DNA from: Bdellovibrionales bacterium
GTDB lineage: Bacteria > Bdellovibrionota > Bdellovibrionia > Bdellovibrionales > JAMPXM01
Length of the DNA stretch: 7,938 nt
Direction: 5' to 3'
Assembly (NCBI GenBank): GCA_005792225.1
Contig: SXSP01000231.1
Coordinates: forward strand, 1 to 7,938
Made by a program: the position numbers and the translations under genes. Below, piece after piece: positions 1-7,274 of this stretch. Under the pieces are notes generated by a model. It was given only the letters and a program-made list of their open reading frames with translations, did not search any database and had not been told where the DNA came from. Position 1 is the stretch's first letter. Each line of letters opens with the position of its first letter.

Positions 1-330
1 GGCACGTACGTCACGATTTATCATGGCGACGGAATGCGCACTCTCTACATGCATTTGAACAATGACTCGCCCGGAACTGATGATGGGCGCGGTCACGGAG
101 TTGTTCCTGGAATCGAAAAAGGTGTTCACGTCCGAAAAGGTCAGTTGATCGGTTGGGTCGGTGACAGCGGTAACGCCGAAACGACGGCACCGCACCTTCA
201 CTTCGAGCTCCGGATGGCGCGCGATAAGAATGCGACCCGTTATCGAGACTTCTATCCGGTGAATCCCTACCCGATGTTGACAGACGCTTCGTCCACGAAA
301 TTCATGCTGCCGCTTTCTTATCTTTACTGA
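1..330 (+). CDS. M23 (LytM-type) zinc metallopeptidase, C-terminal part
   Basis: The reading frame is open from base 1 and ends at TGA 328-330, so the gene starts upstream of the window. The visible 109 residues carry the end of an M23 peptidase domain: a VTIYHG strand, a TLYMHLN motif whose His (residue 18 of the fragment) is a conserved active-site position, a GWVGDSG turn, and the hallmark HLHFEL (His65 and His67), which supplies a zinc ligand and a catalytic His. The HxxxD zinc motif lies upstream and cannot be checked. Between the YMHL and KGQLIG elements there is an extra loop of roughly 15 residues, rich in Gly and Asp, that is longer than in typical family members. The family cleaves peptidoglycan cross-bridges or peptide stems in the envelope, or acts as a regulatory LytM factor. 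Which applies here cannot be told. The tail after the domain is short (about 30 residues) with no added domain. Confidence 0.9.
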   Translation, partial: GTYVTIYHGDGMRTLYMHLNNDSPGTDDGRGHGVVPGIEKGVHVRKGQLIGWVGDSGNAETTAPHLHFELRMARDKNATRYRDFYPVNPYPMLTDASSTKFMLPLSYLY

Positions 331-2112
331 TCAGAGCGGGGCGCATGCCTCATCGAGATACTTCCGAGCCACGGGAGAAAGGCGATCTTGAAGTTTGCGC
401 TTCACTTCCGCGTGGTAATCATCGATCCATTTCCGCTCTTCGACACTCAATAGACTCACGTCGAGGAGCGCCCGTTCATACGGCACCATCGTCAGCTGCC
501 TGAACTTCAAGAATCCACGGAAATCCGCGACCTCGATTCCAACGAGATTTTCGATTCGAATTCCGTATTGGCCGCTCAGGTAAAGCCCGGGCTCGTTGGA
601 GAGAACCTGTCCCGCGGCTACTGGCTCGTTACTTATTGCACTGAAACGGACGCGAATATTTTCGTGAACGCAGGTTCCGTATCCCACGCCGTGGCCCGTT
701 CCGTGTTGATAGTCGAGGCCGATTTCCCAGAGCGCCTTGCGCGCGAGAAGGTCAATCTGTTTTCCCACGATCGTCTCGGGGAAAATCAACCGCGCGATCG
801 CGATATGCCCTTTCATGACTCTCGTATAATGTTCTTTTTGTTTAGGCTCGACCTTGCCGCCCAAGTGAAGAACGCGCGTGACGTCGGTTGTACCCGCACG
901 GTAATGCCCTCCGGAATCAATGAGGAGCATGCCATCGGCCGAAACTTCTTTTGAGCCCTTCTCCTCGGGCCTATAGTGAACGATCGCGCCGTTCTCCTTA
1001 TACCCGGCGATTGTATCGAAGCTGATACCTCGAAAGTCCGGGTGCGCTTTGCGATGCCCATCAACGGTCATGGCAACTTCGTGTTCGGTCATCGTAGATG
1101 ATTTCAGTTTTTCGCGGATGACACAGAAGGCCTCAAAGAGAAGTGCTCCGTCGATGACGTGCGTTTCGGCGATCTGATCCATCTCGGCCGGAGTCTTAAT
1201 TTGTTTGAAGTCGAAAGCCGGAGAGTGATCGAAGATCAGATCACATTGGCCCTTCAGCAGATCGTAAGTCTTTAGACTTGTCTCGGTCGCATCCAAGAGA
1301 ACCGTTGAACCTCGGCACAGACCGTCGACGCGCGAGAAGAACTCTCGATAAGGGAGAATTTCGAGATCAGATCGCAACTCGCCTTCGAGCCCGGCTTCAA
1401 GAGCCGTCGGTTCGCAGAAGAGATACGCCTTATCGGGAGCGACGAGAAGGTACGAGAAGAAAAGTCGATCGTTACCCACGTCGCTCCCATTGAGATTCAA
1501 AATTCGGGCAACCGACTCGAGATTAGAAATGAGGTGCACGACTTTTTTTGCGCGCACGATTTCTTGCAATTGACTGAGTTTTTCTTTTCGCGACAGCGTA
1601 TCGACGCCAGGATCCCGTTTCACAATTTTGCGAAAGTCGATGGCGGGCCTCTCGAGCCATGCTTCCCCGGCGGGATCGCGATCCACGAGAACGAGTTTGA
1701 AATCGCCCTCTTCTTCACGGCGCTTGAGTGCTTTGTGCGATTGAATCGTCAGGAGTGATGGATCAATACCGATCTTGCAACCGCGACCGAGTTGAGCGAT
1801 CGTCCAGTTGATTTCTTCCTCGAACGCACCTCGTTTCACCTTGGGAATGATCGGCTCGTAGGGCGAACCCTTCAGCTGCATTTCTGCCTGGAGCGTGTAA
1901 CGTCCATCAGTAATGACAGCGCCTCGTCCTTCGCGCGTGAACACGGCGTTTCCGTACGAACCGGAAAATCCTGTGACCCCCTCGCGAACCTGCCAGTGTG
2001 GCGCGAGGTATTCACTCTGATGCGGGTCCGTGCCGGGAAGAAGGTAGGCATCGAGACCGAGTGATTGGATCTGCTGCTGGATTCGCTGAAAGCGCTCTTG
2101 CGTTTTGGACAT
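331..2112 (-). CDS. Xaa-Pro aminopeptidase, long form (M24B family)
   Basis: The product is a 593-residue cytosolic aminopeptidase P that removes the N-terminal residue from peptides with proline at position two. The length and three-part layout match the long, eukaryotic-like form of about 600 residues: two creatinase-like N-terminal domains (about 5-150 and 155-305), with a WLERP motif near 152-156 at their junction, and a C-terminal pita-bread metallopeptidase domain (about 310-530) followed by a C-terminal extension. All five dinuclear metal ligands are visible: Asp399 (LLIDSG), Asp410 (TTDVTR), His474 (GTGHGVG), Glu507 (NEPG) and Glu521 (RIENL). The AIVHYRP His379 is also conserved. No signal peptide or membrane segment is present. 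The ATG at 2110-2112 is preceded by a modest AAGGG about ten bases upstream. The gene stands alone, convergent with the M23 gene (stop codons adjacent) and divergent from the gene at 2323. The reading frame is intact. Confidence 0.95.
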   Translation of the reverse strand: MSKTQERFQRIQQQIQSLGLDAYLLPGTDPHQSEYLAPHWQVREGVTGFSGSYGNAVFTREGRGAVITDGRYTLQAEMQLKGSPYEPIIPKVKRGAFEEEINWTIAQLGRGCKIGIDPSLLTIQSHKALKRREEEGDFKLVLVDRDPAGEAWLERPAIDFRKIVKRDPGVDTLSRKEKLSQLQEIVRAKKVVHLISNLESVARILNLNGSDVGNDRLFFSYLLVAPDKAYLFCEPTALEAGLEGELRSDLEILPYREFFSRVDGLCRGSTVLLDATETSLKTYDLLKGQCDLIFDHSPAFDFKQIKTPAEMDQIAETHVIDGALLFEAFCVIREKLKSSTMTEHEVAMTVDGHRKAHPDFRGISFDTIAGYKENGAIVHYRPEEKGSKEVSADGMLLIDSGGHYRAGTTDVTRVLHLGGKVEPKQKEHYTRVMKGHIAIARLIFPETIVGKQIDLLARKALWEIGLDYQHGTGHGVGYGTCVHENIRVRFSAISNEPVAAGQVLSNEPGLYLSGQYGIRIENLVGIEVADFRGFLKFRQLTMVPYERALLDVSLLSVEERKWIDDYHAEVKRKLQDRLSPVARKYLDEACAPL

Positions 2113-2322
2113 GGCTCACAACCCTTCGACTGTTCTTTCTCTTGGATAACATGGAACTTTCCCGTGGCCATCTCCTTTTCAGTTGGTGCCAATTGAGAGC
2201 CTAAGGAAGAGCGACGCTTCTCAGCTCCCCACCAATTCGCCCTCAGGCTTTCGACTGTCTACAACTTAGACGAATGCGAAGGTGCACCCCTTGCATCTTC
2301 AAACTTCGGAGTGAAGTGACCT
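2113..2322. other. Divergent intergenic region
   Basis: These 210 bases separate the aminopeptidase gene (leftward) from the secreted-protein gene (rightward), so promoters for both should lie here. I see no -35/-10 pair good enough to place. A 9-bp direct repeat TTCGACTGT occurs at 2125-2133 and 2250-2258, which is not striking by itself. On the + strand GGAG at 2308-2311 lies eleven bases before the ATG at 2323 and is the likely, loosely spaced ribosome binding site. No small gene is convincing. Confidence 0.5.
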
Positions 2323-3105
2323 ATGAAAGCATGGATTTTGGCAATTTCGATGGTTCTTGCCTCGATGGCGTCTATGGCGCCAGCGCTGGCATCGAACACG
2401 CCATTGCCCGCGGTCAATGCTCAGTCGTTCCGAGATCCAAATTCGTTGTCGGCCGCTTATTTCAAGCTTGCCCATTACGGCCATCTCATCAGCCAGATGG
2501 ATCCCCGACTCCGTCAGCGCGGTCTGGTGCTCCCCAATGGTGGTCTTTGCGTCACCGCTTCGTTTGCTAATCTTACGCTGTCGTTGATTTCAAATCTCGG
2601 TCTTCCGATCCAATCCTCAAAGCTCGATCAAATGGTTGACGTTTACGTGAAATTCTACCGAGAGAACTACAAGGCGGATGCGCGCCTGGGAGCCTACGTC
2701 CACAGGTTCAGCCGCGTCTTTGAATCACTCTCGCGAACTCTCACGCAGGCCGGAGTACCGGTCGAAACGTCAACTCAGCACTACGCATCGGTTCCCGACG
2801 CGCTTACGATCTACCACGCCATCATTGATCCGCAGTCTTTGATCATCGCCACTGTTCAATTCAAAAAGCGAAGCGCCCGGATGGCCAACGATCTTCACGC
2901 CGTCGTCGTGCTCGACATCGATCCGGTGAACCAACTGATCCTGGTCTCCGATCCGAATCGCCCGCATCACGTTTTTTATTCGAAGTACCGCGAGAGCGCG
3001 CAAGGAGTGACTTTCGAGATTTTCCCGATCTTCGGTGAGCCCGTGGCGGAAGTTGTCGTCACAAAAATGGATCACTTCCGCTATCGTAAAAAGCCGAGGT
3101 ACTAG
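2323..3105 (+). CDS. Secreted protein, possible papain/C39-like cysteine peptidase
   Basis: I do not recognise this 260-residue protein as a named family. Residues 1-23 form a Sec signal peptide: a short n-region with Lys2, a hydrophobic stretch, and an ALA cleavage site before Ser24. The protein is therefore probably periplasmic or exported, and there is no other membrane segment. In the mature part, GGLCVTASFANL places Cys76 at the start of a predicted helix, His192 begins a strand (LHAVVVLDID), and Asp210 sits in LVSDPNRP at the end of the next strand. This Cys-helix, His-strand, Asp-turn order is that of papain-like and C39-like peptidases and related transglutaminase folds. The usual oxyanion Gln just before Cys is not evident: Asn72 is four residues upstream and Gln65 eleven upstream. 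The peptidase role is inference. It may be an inactive relative or a different fold. The gene appears to be monocistronic, with a weak GGAG ribosome site. Confidence 0.85.
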   Translation: MKAWILAISMVLASMASMAPALASNTPLPAVNAQSFRDPNSLSAAYFKLAHYGHLISQMDPRLRQRGLVLPNGGLCVTASFANLTLSLISNLGLPIQSSKLDQMVDVYVKFYRENYKADARLGAYVHRFSRVFESLSRTLTQAGVPVETSTQHYASVPDALTIYHAIIDPQSLIIATVQFKKRSARMANDLHAVVVLDIDPVNQLILVSDPNRPHHVFYSKYRESAQGVTFEIFPIFGEPVAEVVVTKMDHFRYRKKPRY

Positions 3106-3121
3106 GACAACCACGATGATT

Positions 3122-3139
3122 TGTTTAGAAACCTAAACA
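3122..3139. promoter_or_regulatory. 18-bp palindrome, possible operator
   Basis: TGTTTAG at 3122-3128 and CTAAACA at 3133-3139 are perfect inverted 7-bp arms around an AAAC spacer, and the next outward pair would be a T-G wobble. It lies 16 bases after the stop of the secreted-protein gene and about 150 bases before the PAS kinase gene. An AT-rich stem with no following T-tract makes a terminator unlikely, and the symmetry is of the size bound by dimeric regulators. No regulator can be named. Confidence 0.35.
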
Positions 3140-3288
3140 GTTCGCGTGTTCTTGGAACGGATCGGAACAGCTGTTGACACGGAATTCCAGGTTCGGGAAA
3201 AGAGTTGTAAATCTGCGCATCTAAGTTGCTTCTTAGCTCGTAAACGTTTTCGATTTGAGCCGACCAAAGAGTCTGGGATCAGAAAAAT

Positions 3289-4770
3289 ATGAATCGTTCT
3301 AAGCCCGTGCAAGACAATCTTGAGCAACAGGATTTCCGCAAGCTCGTCGATGCCATTCCTGACTACGCCATTTTCATGATCGATCGCGACGGAAAAATTT
3401 TCTCGTGGAACCAAGGTGCCAGCCGCATTTACGGTTACGACGGAAGTGAAGTCATCGGGCAAAACATTGCGCTTTTCTATCGAGATGAAGAGAGTCCCGA
3501 GAAGAAAGTCAAAGCCGAGTTGGACGAGGCGGAAGCGAAAGGCCGTTACCAAGAAGAGGGTTGGAGAACCCGAAAAGACGGCTCCCGCTTCTGGACAAAT
3601 GCTTTGATTACTCCCCTCAAAGATGAGTCAGGGCAAATCCAGGGCTTTGGAAAAATCACGCGCGACCTTACCGAAAGAAAAGTCGCTGAAGAGCGATACC
3701 GCGATCTCGTCGACAGCGTAAAAGATTACGGCATCTTCATGCTCGACAAGAATGGTTTTGTTCAGAGTTGGAACAGCGGAGCTTCGCGGATCAAGGGCTA
3801 TCGGGCCGACGAGATCATCGGGCAACACTTCAGCCGCTTCTACACTCAAGTCGACATCGACCGCGATCATCCGTCGGCGGAACTCGAGAGCGCGATTGAA
3901 ACGGGTCGCTACGAAGAAGAAGGTTGGCGCGTGCGCAAAGACGGCACTCGCTTCTGGGCGAACGTCATCATCACGCCCGTGATTAATGCGGGCGGCGAAC
4001 TCATCGGGTTCTCTAAGGTCACGCGCAATTTGACCGAACGTAAGATCGCGGAGGAAGAACTCAAACGAGCCTACGATGAGCTTGAGGCATTCAGCTACTC
4101 CGTTTCTCATGACTTGCGAGCTCCCTTGAGAAGCATGGCCGGATTCAGCGAGATCTTAGAGGAGCTCCTCGACGAGAAGCTCGACCCCCGCAGCCGCGAC
4201 TATCTCTCTCGAATTCGCTCCTCCGCGAGAAAGATGTCACAGCTGATTGATGATTTATTGAATCTCTCCAGACTGAGTCGGGCTTCGCTTAACGTCGACA
4301 AGGTGAACTTGAGCGAGGTCGCAACGAAGGTGACGGAAGAAATCCGACGCTCGGACCCGGAACGCGCTAATATACAAGTCGAGATTCAACCCAATCTCTG
4401 GGTTGAAGGCGATCCGAATCTTCTTCGGATCGTCATGGAGAACTTGCTGAACAACGCCTGGAAATACACGTCAAAGACCGAGAAGCCCGTCATTTCATTT
4501 GGCCGTACGCAAAAATCGGGCGAGGACGTTTTTTTCGTTCGCGATAATGGCGCAGGCTTCGACATGCGATTCGCCGAAAAGCTCTTCGGGGCCTTCCAGC
4601 GACTCCATTCGGTCGACGAGTTTCCAGGCAACGGCATCGGACTCGCGACGGTGAGAAGAATCATTCACCGCCACGGGGGCGAAATCACCGCAAACGGGAA
4701 GCCGAATGAAGGCGCGACGTTCTCATTCACGCTTCGTCCCTCCCCGACTGCAGAAAAGGACCGAAAATGA
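3289..4770 (+). CDS. PAS-PAS sensor histidine kinase, soluble
   Basis: This 493-residue kinase autophosphorylates on His in response to a signal sensed by its PAS domains. Two tandem PAS/PAC units occupy about 16-130 and 137-251, each ending in a TR-(D/N)-LTERK motif. They align without gaps at offset 121 with about half of the residues identical. The dimerisation/phosphoacceptor domain (about 258-330) has His274 in SVSHDLRAPLR, the phytochrome-type H-box. The ATPase domain (about 370-485) shows the N-box Asn385 and Asn389 (ENLLNNAWKYT), the G1 box DNGAGFD (419-425), the F-box KLFGAFQRLH and the G2 box GNGIGLAT (447-454). There is no transmembrane helix or signal peptide, so sensing is cytosolic. 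The ligand cannot be predicted. The ATG follows a weak GGGA ten bases upstream. The stop overlaps the next gene by ATGA. With the Rcp1-type regulator following it, the pair resembles cyanobacterial Cph1/Rcp1, but without the GAF/PHY photosensory domains. Confidence 0.93.
   Translation: MNRSKPVQDNLEQQDFRKLVDAIPDYAIFMIDRDGKIFSWNQGASRIYGYDGSEVIGQNIALFYRDEESPEKKVKAELDEAEAKGRYQEEGWRTRKDGSRFWTNALITPLKDESGQIQGFGKITRDLTERKVAEERYRDLVDSVKDYGIFMLDKNGFVQSWNSGASRIKGYRADEIIGQHFSRFYTQVDIDRDHPSAELESAIETGRYEEEGWRVRKDGTRFWANVIITPVINAGGELIGFSKVTRNLTERKIAEEELKRAYDELEAFSYSVSHDLRAPLRSMAGFSEILEELLDEKLDPRSRDYLSRIRSSARKMSQLIDDLLNLSRLSRASLNVDKVNLSEVATKVTEEIRRSDPERANIQVEIQPNLWVEGDPNLLRIVMENLLNNAWKYTSKTEKPVISFGRTQKSGEDVFFVRDNGAGFDMRFAEKLFGAFQRLHSVDEFPGNGIGLATVRRIIHRHGGEITANGKPNEGATFSFTLRPSPTAEKDRK
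4754..4760 (+). promoter_or_regulatory. Ribosome binding site of the response regulator gene
   Basis: AAAAGGA inside the last codons of the PAS kinase gene sits six bases before the overlapping ATG at 4767. It is the best Shine-Dalgarno match in the signalling operon. It supports the ATGA start and suggests that the regulator can be translated independently and at a higher rate than the kinase. Confidence 0.6.
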
Positions 4771-5228
4771 GCCAAGGTCAACCGATCGTCCTGCTGATCG
4801 ATGATGATCCCAACGATCAAGAGCTCGCGAAGATCGCGCTTGAAAAATCACAGATCCCGCACCGGCTGATGGTGGCGCGCGACGGAGCTGAAGCTCTCGC
4901 ATTCATGAGATCCGCCTCAGGAAGCGCGACGACGGCACCACAACTCCCACACCTCGTCCTTCTGGATTTGAAACTTCCGAAGGTGAATGGCCTGGAGGTA
5001 CTGGAATTGCTCCGCGCTGAGAACGAGACAAGCATCGTGCCGATCGTTGTTTTTACCTCTTCAAACGAAGAGCGGGATCTGGAGCGCAGCTACGAACTCG
5101 GCGCCAATGCGTACATCCGCAAGCCCAACGACTTCAAAGAATACAAAGATACCGTCGCCGACATGGGACGTTTTTGGATTCTCAGAAATCAGTCGCCACC
5201 GACGGCCGCGGGGCGAATGACTTCATGA
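4767..5228 (+). CDS. Single-domain response regulator, Rcp1 type
   Basis: The product is a 153-residue stand-alone receiver domain. Key residues are visible: the acidic Mg2+-binding cluster Asp12-Asp13-Asp14, the phosphoacceptor Asp67 in LLDLKLPKVNG, the switch residue Thr97 in VVFTSS and Lys119 in YIRKP. The spacing of the first acidic cluster (IDDDPNDQEL), the long alpha2-beta3 region, and the end NDFKEYKDTVADMGRFW are typical of the Rcp1 group, which pairs with phytochrome-type kinases. There is no DNA-binding or enzymatic output domain, so it probably works as a phosphate shuttle or by binding a partner. Its start overlaps the upstream kinase stop by four bases (ATGA) and its own stop overlaps the next gene in the same way. 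Its phosphodonor is most likely the adjacent PAS-PAS kinase, as inferred from position and family. The last dozen residues (from about 142) are a low-complexity tail. Confidence 0.94.
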   Translation: MSQGQPIVLLIDDDPNDQELAKIALEKSQIPHRLMVARDGAEALAFMRSASGSATTAPQLPHLVLLDLKLPKVNGLEVLELLRAENETSIVPIVVFTSSNEERDLERSYELGANAYIRKPNDFKEYKDTVADMGRFWILRNQSPPTAAGRMTS

Positions 5229-7177
5229 CGAAGGGGCTCTTGCGAGTTCTCTGCGTCGAAGACAATCTTGACGACGCGGATCTCCTCAAAGCACATCTTG
5301 AGCGCAAGGATTTTGACGTTCACCTTCACCGGGTCGAAACCGAAGGTGAATTCGTCGAGAGCCTCTCGAGTTCTCTTTGGGACGTCATACTCGCCGATTT
5401 CAGCCTTCCTCAATTCAGCGCCGCGCGCGCTTTGGAGATTCTGCGAGGAGCCGGAAACGATCTTCCGTTTATTGTCGTTTCGGGAACGATTGGCGAAGAG
5501 CGCGCAATTCAGATGATGAAGGCTGGCGCTAACGACTTCGTGCTCAAGGGAGACTACAAGCGGCTGATCCCCGCGATCAATCGCGAGCTAAGTGAGGCCG
5601 ATAACCGTCGCGCTCGGCGTGAAGCGGAACGCGCTCTCGCGAGAAGTGAAGTGAGCTTTCGCCAGCTCGCCGATTCCATGCCGCTTCTCGTATGGACGCT
5701 CGATAAGAATGGTTCGATGCTCTTCGCGAATGCGCGCTCGTTCTCTTACTCCGGCTTATCTGAATCCGAGATGTTTCGGCGGGGATGGACAGCGATCTTC
5801 GCTTCACCTCAAACCCCGTCGGCGATCGCCGCACTCGACGAATCACTCCGTGCGGGTGTTGAGTTCTCAGCCGAGCATCTTCTCAAGAACAAAGATGGTG
5901 AAGCCAGGTGGTTTTTGACCCGAATGACGCCGACTCTCGATTCCCGTCATCAGGTCGAGCGATGGTACGCGACCTCGACCGACATTCACGAGCAGAAGCT
6001 GGCGGCAGAAGAGCTCCGCACGGCCAAGATCGCCGCCGAACAAGCCAACGAGGCCAAATCTCAATTCTTGGCGAACATGAGTCACGAAATCCGCACTCCT
6101 CTCGGCGCCATTCTCGGTTTCGCCGATTTGATGGCGGATCCGAATCAAAGTCTCGGCGATCGTTTGGACTGCGTTGCGACGATCAGAAGAAATGGGCAAC
6201 TCCTCTCGAAAGTGATCAACGAGATTCTGGATATTTCTAAAGTTGAATCAGATCGATTCGAAATCGAGCGCGTAGACTTCAATCCACGTGAGCTCATCGC
6301 CGACGTGTCTACATTGCTAGGACTTTCCGCTCAGGAAAAAGGCCTCAAGCTTACGGTGGTTTGCGACGAATCCGTTCCTCTCATCATCACGAGCGATCCA
6401 ACTCGTTTGCGCCAGATCCTTCTGAACATCGTCGGCAATGCGATCAAGTTTACCGAAAAAGGCGAAATCTCACTTTCCGCCAGTGCGCAGAATCAAGGAC
6501 CACGCAAAACGGAACTCTCCATCGCGGTTCAAGACACGGGTATGGGCCTCTCCCCAGAGCAGCAAGCTCGCCTCTTTCAAGCTTTCGTTCAGGGCGATGC
6601 CTCAATGACTCGCAAGCATGGCGGCACGGGCCTGGGTCTCGCGCTCTCGCGAAAACTCGCGCAAGCGCTCGGCGGGAACGTGGAGCTCGTCGATTCGGAA
6701 GTGGGAAAAGGAAGTCGATTTGTTTGTCGCCTACTCGCCGATTGCCCGACTACGACGGACAACGCGGTCAGCGTGGACGAAATTCACGGACCCCGCTCTG
6801 TAAACAAAGAACCAAGAGTCCTGGAAGGAAAAAGACTCTTGCTGATCGAAGATGCGCCCGACAACCGTGTCCTCATCAGCCGATATCTCAGCCGTGCGGG
6901 AGCGAATGTCGATACCGAGGAAAACGGACTTTCAGGTTCCGATCGCGCGATGAAGGAAAGTTACGACGTCATCCTCATGGATATCCAAATGCCCGTCATG
7001 GATGGCTTCACCGCAATTAAACGTTTACGTGACTCGGGTTACTCAAAACCGGTGGTAGCTCTCACCGCCCACGCGATGACGGGTTATCGCGAACTCTGTC
7101 TCAAAAACGGATTTACGGAACATCTCAGTAAACCCATTCATCGCTCGGCACTCATCGAACTGATAAGTAAATTTTAA
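5225..7177 (+). CDS. Hybrid histidine kinase REC-PAS-HisKA-HATPase-REC
   Basis: With the ATG at 5225 the protein has 650 residues. An N-terminal receiver (about 4-125) has Glu12-Asp13, phosphoacceptor Asp58 (ILADFSLP), Ser86 in place of the usual Thr, and Lys108. A PAS domain (about 141-255) is followed by a charged, Ala-rich coiled linker (about 255-283). HisKA has His287 in MSHEIRTPLG. The ATPase domain (about 390-505) has Asn401/Asn405 in the N-box, the G1 box DTGMGLS (437-443) and the G2 box GGTGLGLA (466-473). The C-terminal receiver (about 535-650) has Glu542-Asp543, Asp586 (LMDIQMPVMDG), Thr614 and Lys636. All catalytic positions are intact. It has no membrane segment and no Hpt domain. 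An upstream in-frame TTG at 5174 would add 17 residues, but the ATG makes an ATGA overlap identical to the previous junction and starts right before the domain, so I prefer it. A weak GGGG at 5210-5213 suggests reinitiation. The N-terminal receiver could accept phosphate from the first kinase. Confidence 0.94.
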   Translation: MTKGLLRVLCVEDNLDDADLLKAHLERKDFDVHLHRVETEGEFVESLSSSLWDVILADFSLPQFSAARALEILRGAGNDLPFIVVSGTIGEERAIQMMKAGANDFVLKGDYKRLIPAINRELSEADNRRARREAERALARSEVSFRQLADSMPLLVWTLDKNGSMLFANARSFSYSGLSESEMFRRGWTAIFASPQTPSAIAALDESLRAGVEFSAEHLLKNKDGEARWFLTRMTPTLDSRHQVERWYATSTDIHEQKLAAEELRTAKIAAEQANEAKSQFLANMSHEIRTPLGAILGFADLMADPNQSLGDRLDCVATIRRNGQLLSKVINEILDISKVESDRFEIERVDFNPRELIADVSTLLGLSAQEKGLKLTVVCDESVPLIITSDPTRLRQILLNIVGNAIKFTEKGEISLSASAQNQGPRKTELSIAVQDTGMGLSPEQQARLFQAFVQGDASMTRKHGGTGLGLALSRKLAQALGGNVELVDSEVGKGSRFVCRLLADCPTTTDNAVSVDEIHGPRSVNKEPRVLEGKRLLLIEDAPDNRVLISRYLSRAGANVDTEENGLSGSDRAMKESYDVILMDIQMPVMDGFTAIKRLRDSGYSKPVVALTAHAMTGYRELCLKNGFTEHLSKPIHRSALIELISKF

Positions 7178-7253
7178 CTAGCCCAGCTAGCCTTACGTCT
7201 CAATCGAAGACATGAATCGGTCAATTTTATCAGCCGACAGTTGTTCCCCCCGG

Positions 7254-7267
7254 GTTTATCGTTAAAC
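7254..7267. promoter_or_regulatory. Short inverted repeat GTTTA-TCGT-TAAAC
   Basis: GTTTA (7254-7258) and TAAAC (7263-7267) are 5-bp inverted arms around four bases, in the leader region before the secreted protein gene at 7316. The arms share GTTTA/TAAAC with the longer palindrome at 3122-3139, but the spacing differs by two bases. It may be part of a promoter or an operator. Five-base arms easily occur by chance. Confidence 0.2.
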
Positions 7268-7274
7268 ATCACTG

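Noticed and set aside
568..954. A 128-residue open frame on the + strand antisense to the aminopeptidase gene.
   Set aside because: It covers the conserved metallopeptidase domain on the other strand, and its translation shows no family features.
2125..2258. A 9-bp direct repeat TTCGACTGT in the divergent intergenic region, considered as paired regulator sites.
   Set aside because: Two 9-mers 125 bases apart, without symmetry or promoter context, are not strong evidence.
3174..3179. A perfect TTGACA -35-like hexamer upstream of the PAS kinase gene.
   Set aside because: At 16-18 bases downstream the sequence is GAAAAG-like with no acceptable -10 element. The nearest TGTAAA (3206-3211) is 26 bases away, so no promoter is called.
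3628..4110. A 160-residue open frame antisense to the PAS kinase gene.
   Set aside because: It mirrors the codon bias of the real gene, lacks a ribosome site, and duplicates its content because the PAS unit is repeated.
6361..7020. A 219-residue open frame on the + strand inside the hybrid kinase gene.
   Set aside because: It is Arg/Ser-rich with no recognisable motif and lies in another frame of a gene with complete kinase and receiver motifs, so it is a shadow.
7178..7190. CTAGC-CCA-GCTAG inverted repeat directly after the hybrid kinase stop, considered as a terminator.
   Set aside because: The stem is only five pairs with a three-base loop and no T-run follows. It is too weak for an intrinsic terminator.
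7233..7240. GCCGACAG considered as a flagellar sigma-28 type -10 element.
   Set aside because: It matches six of eight bases but no TAAA-like -35 is found at the right distance (7214-7217 reads GAAT).
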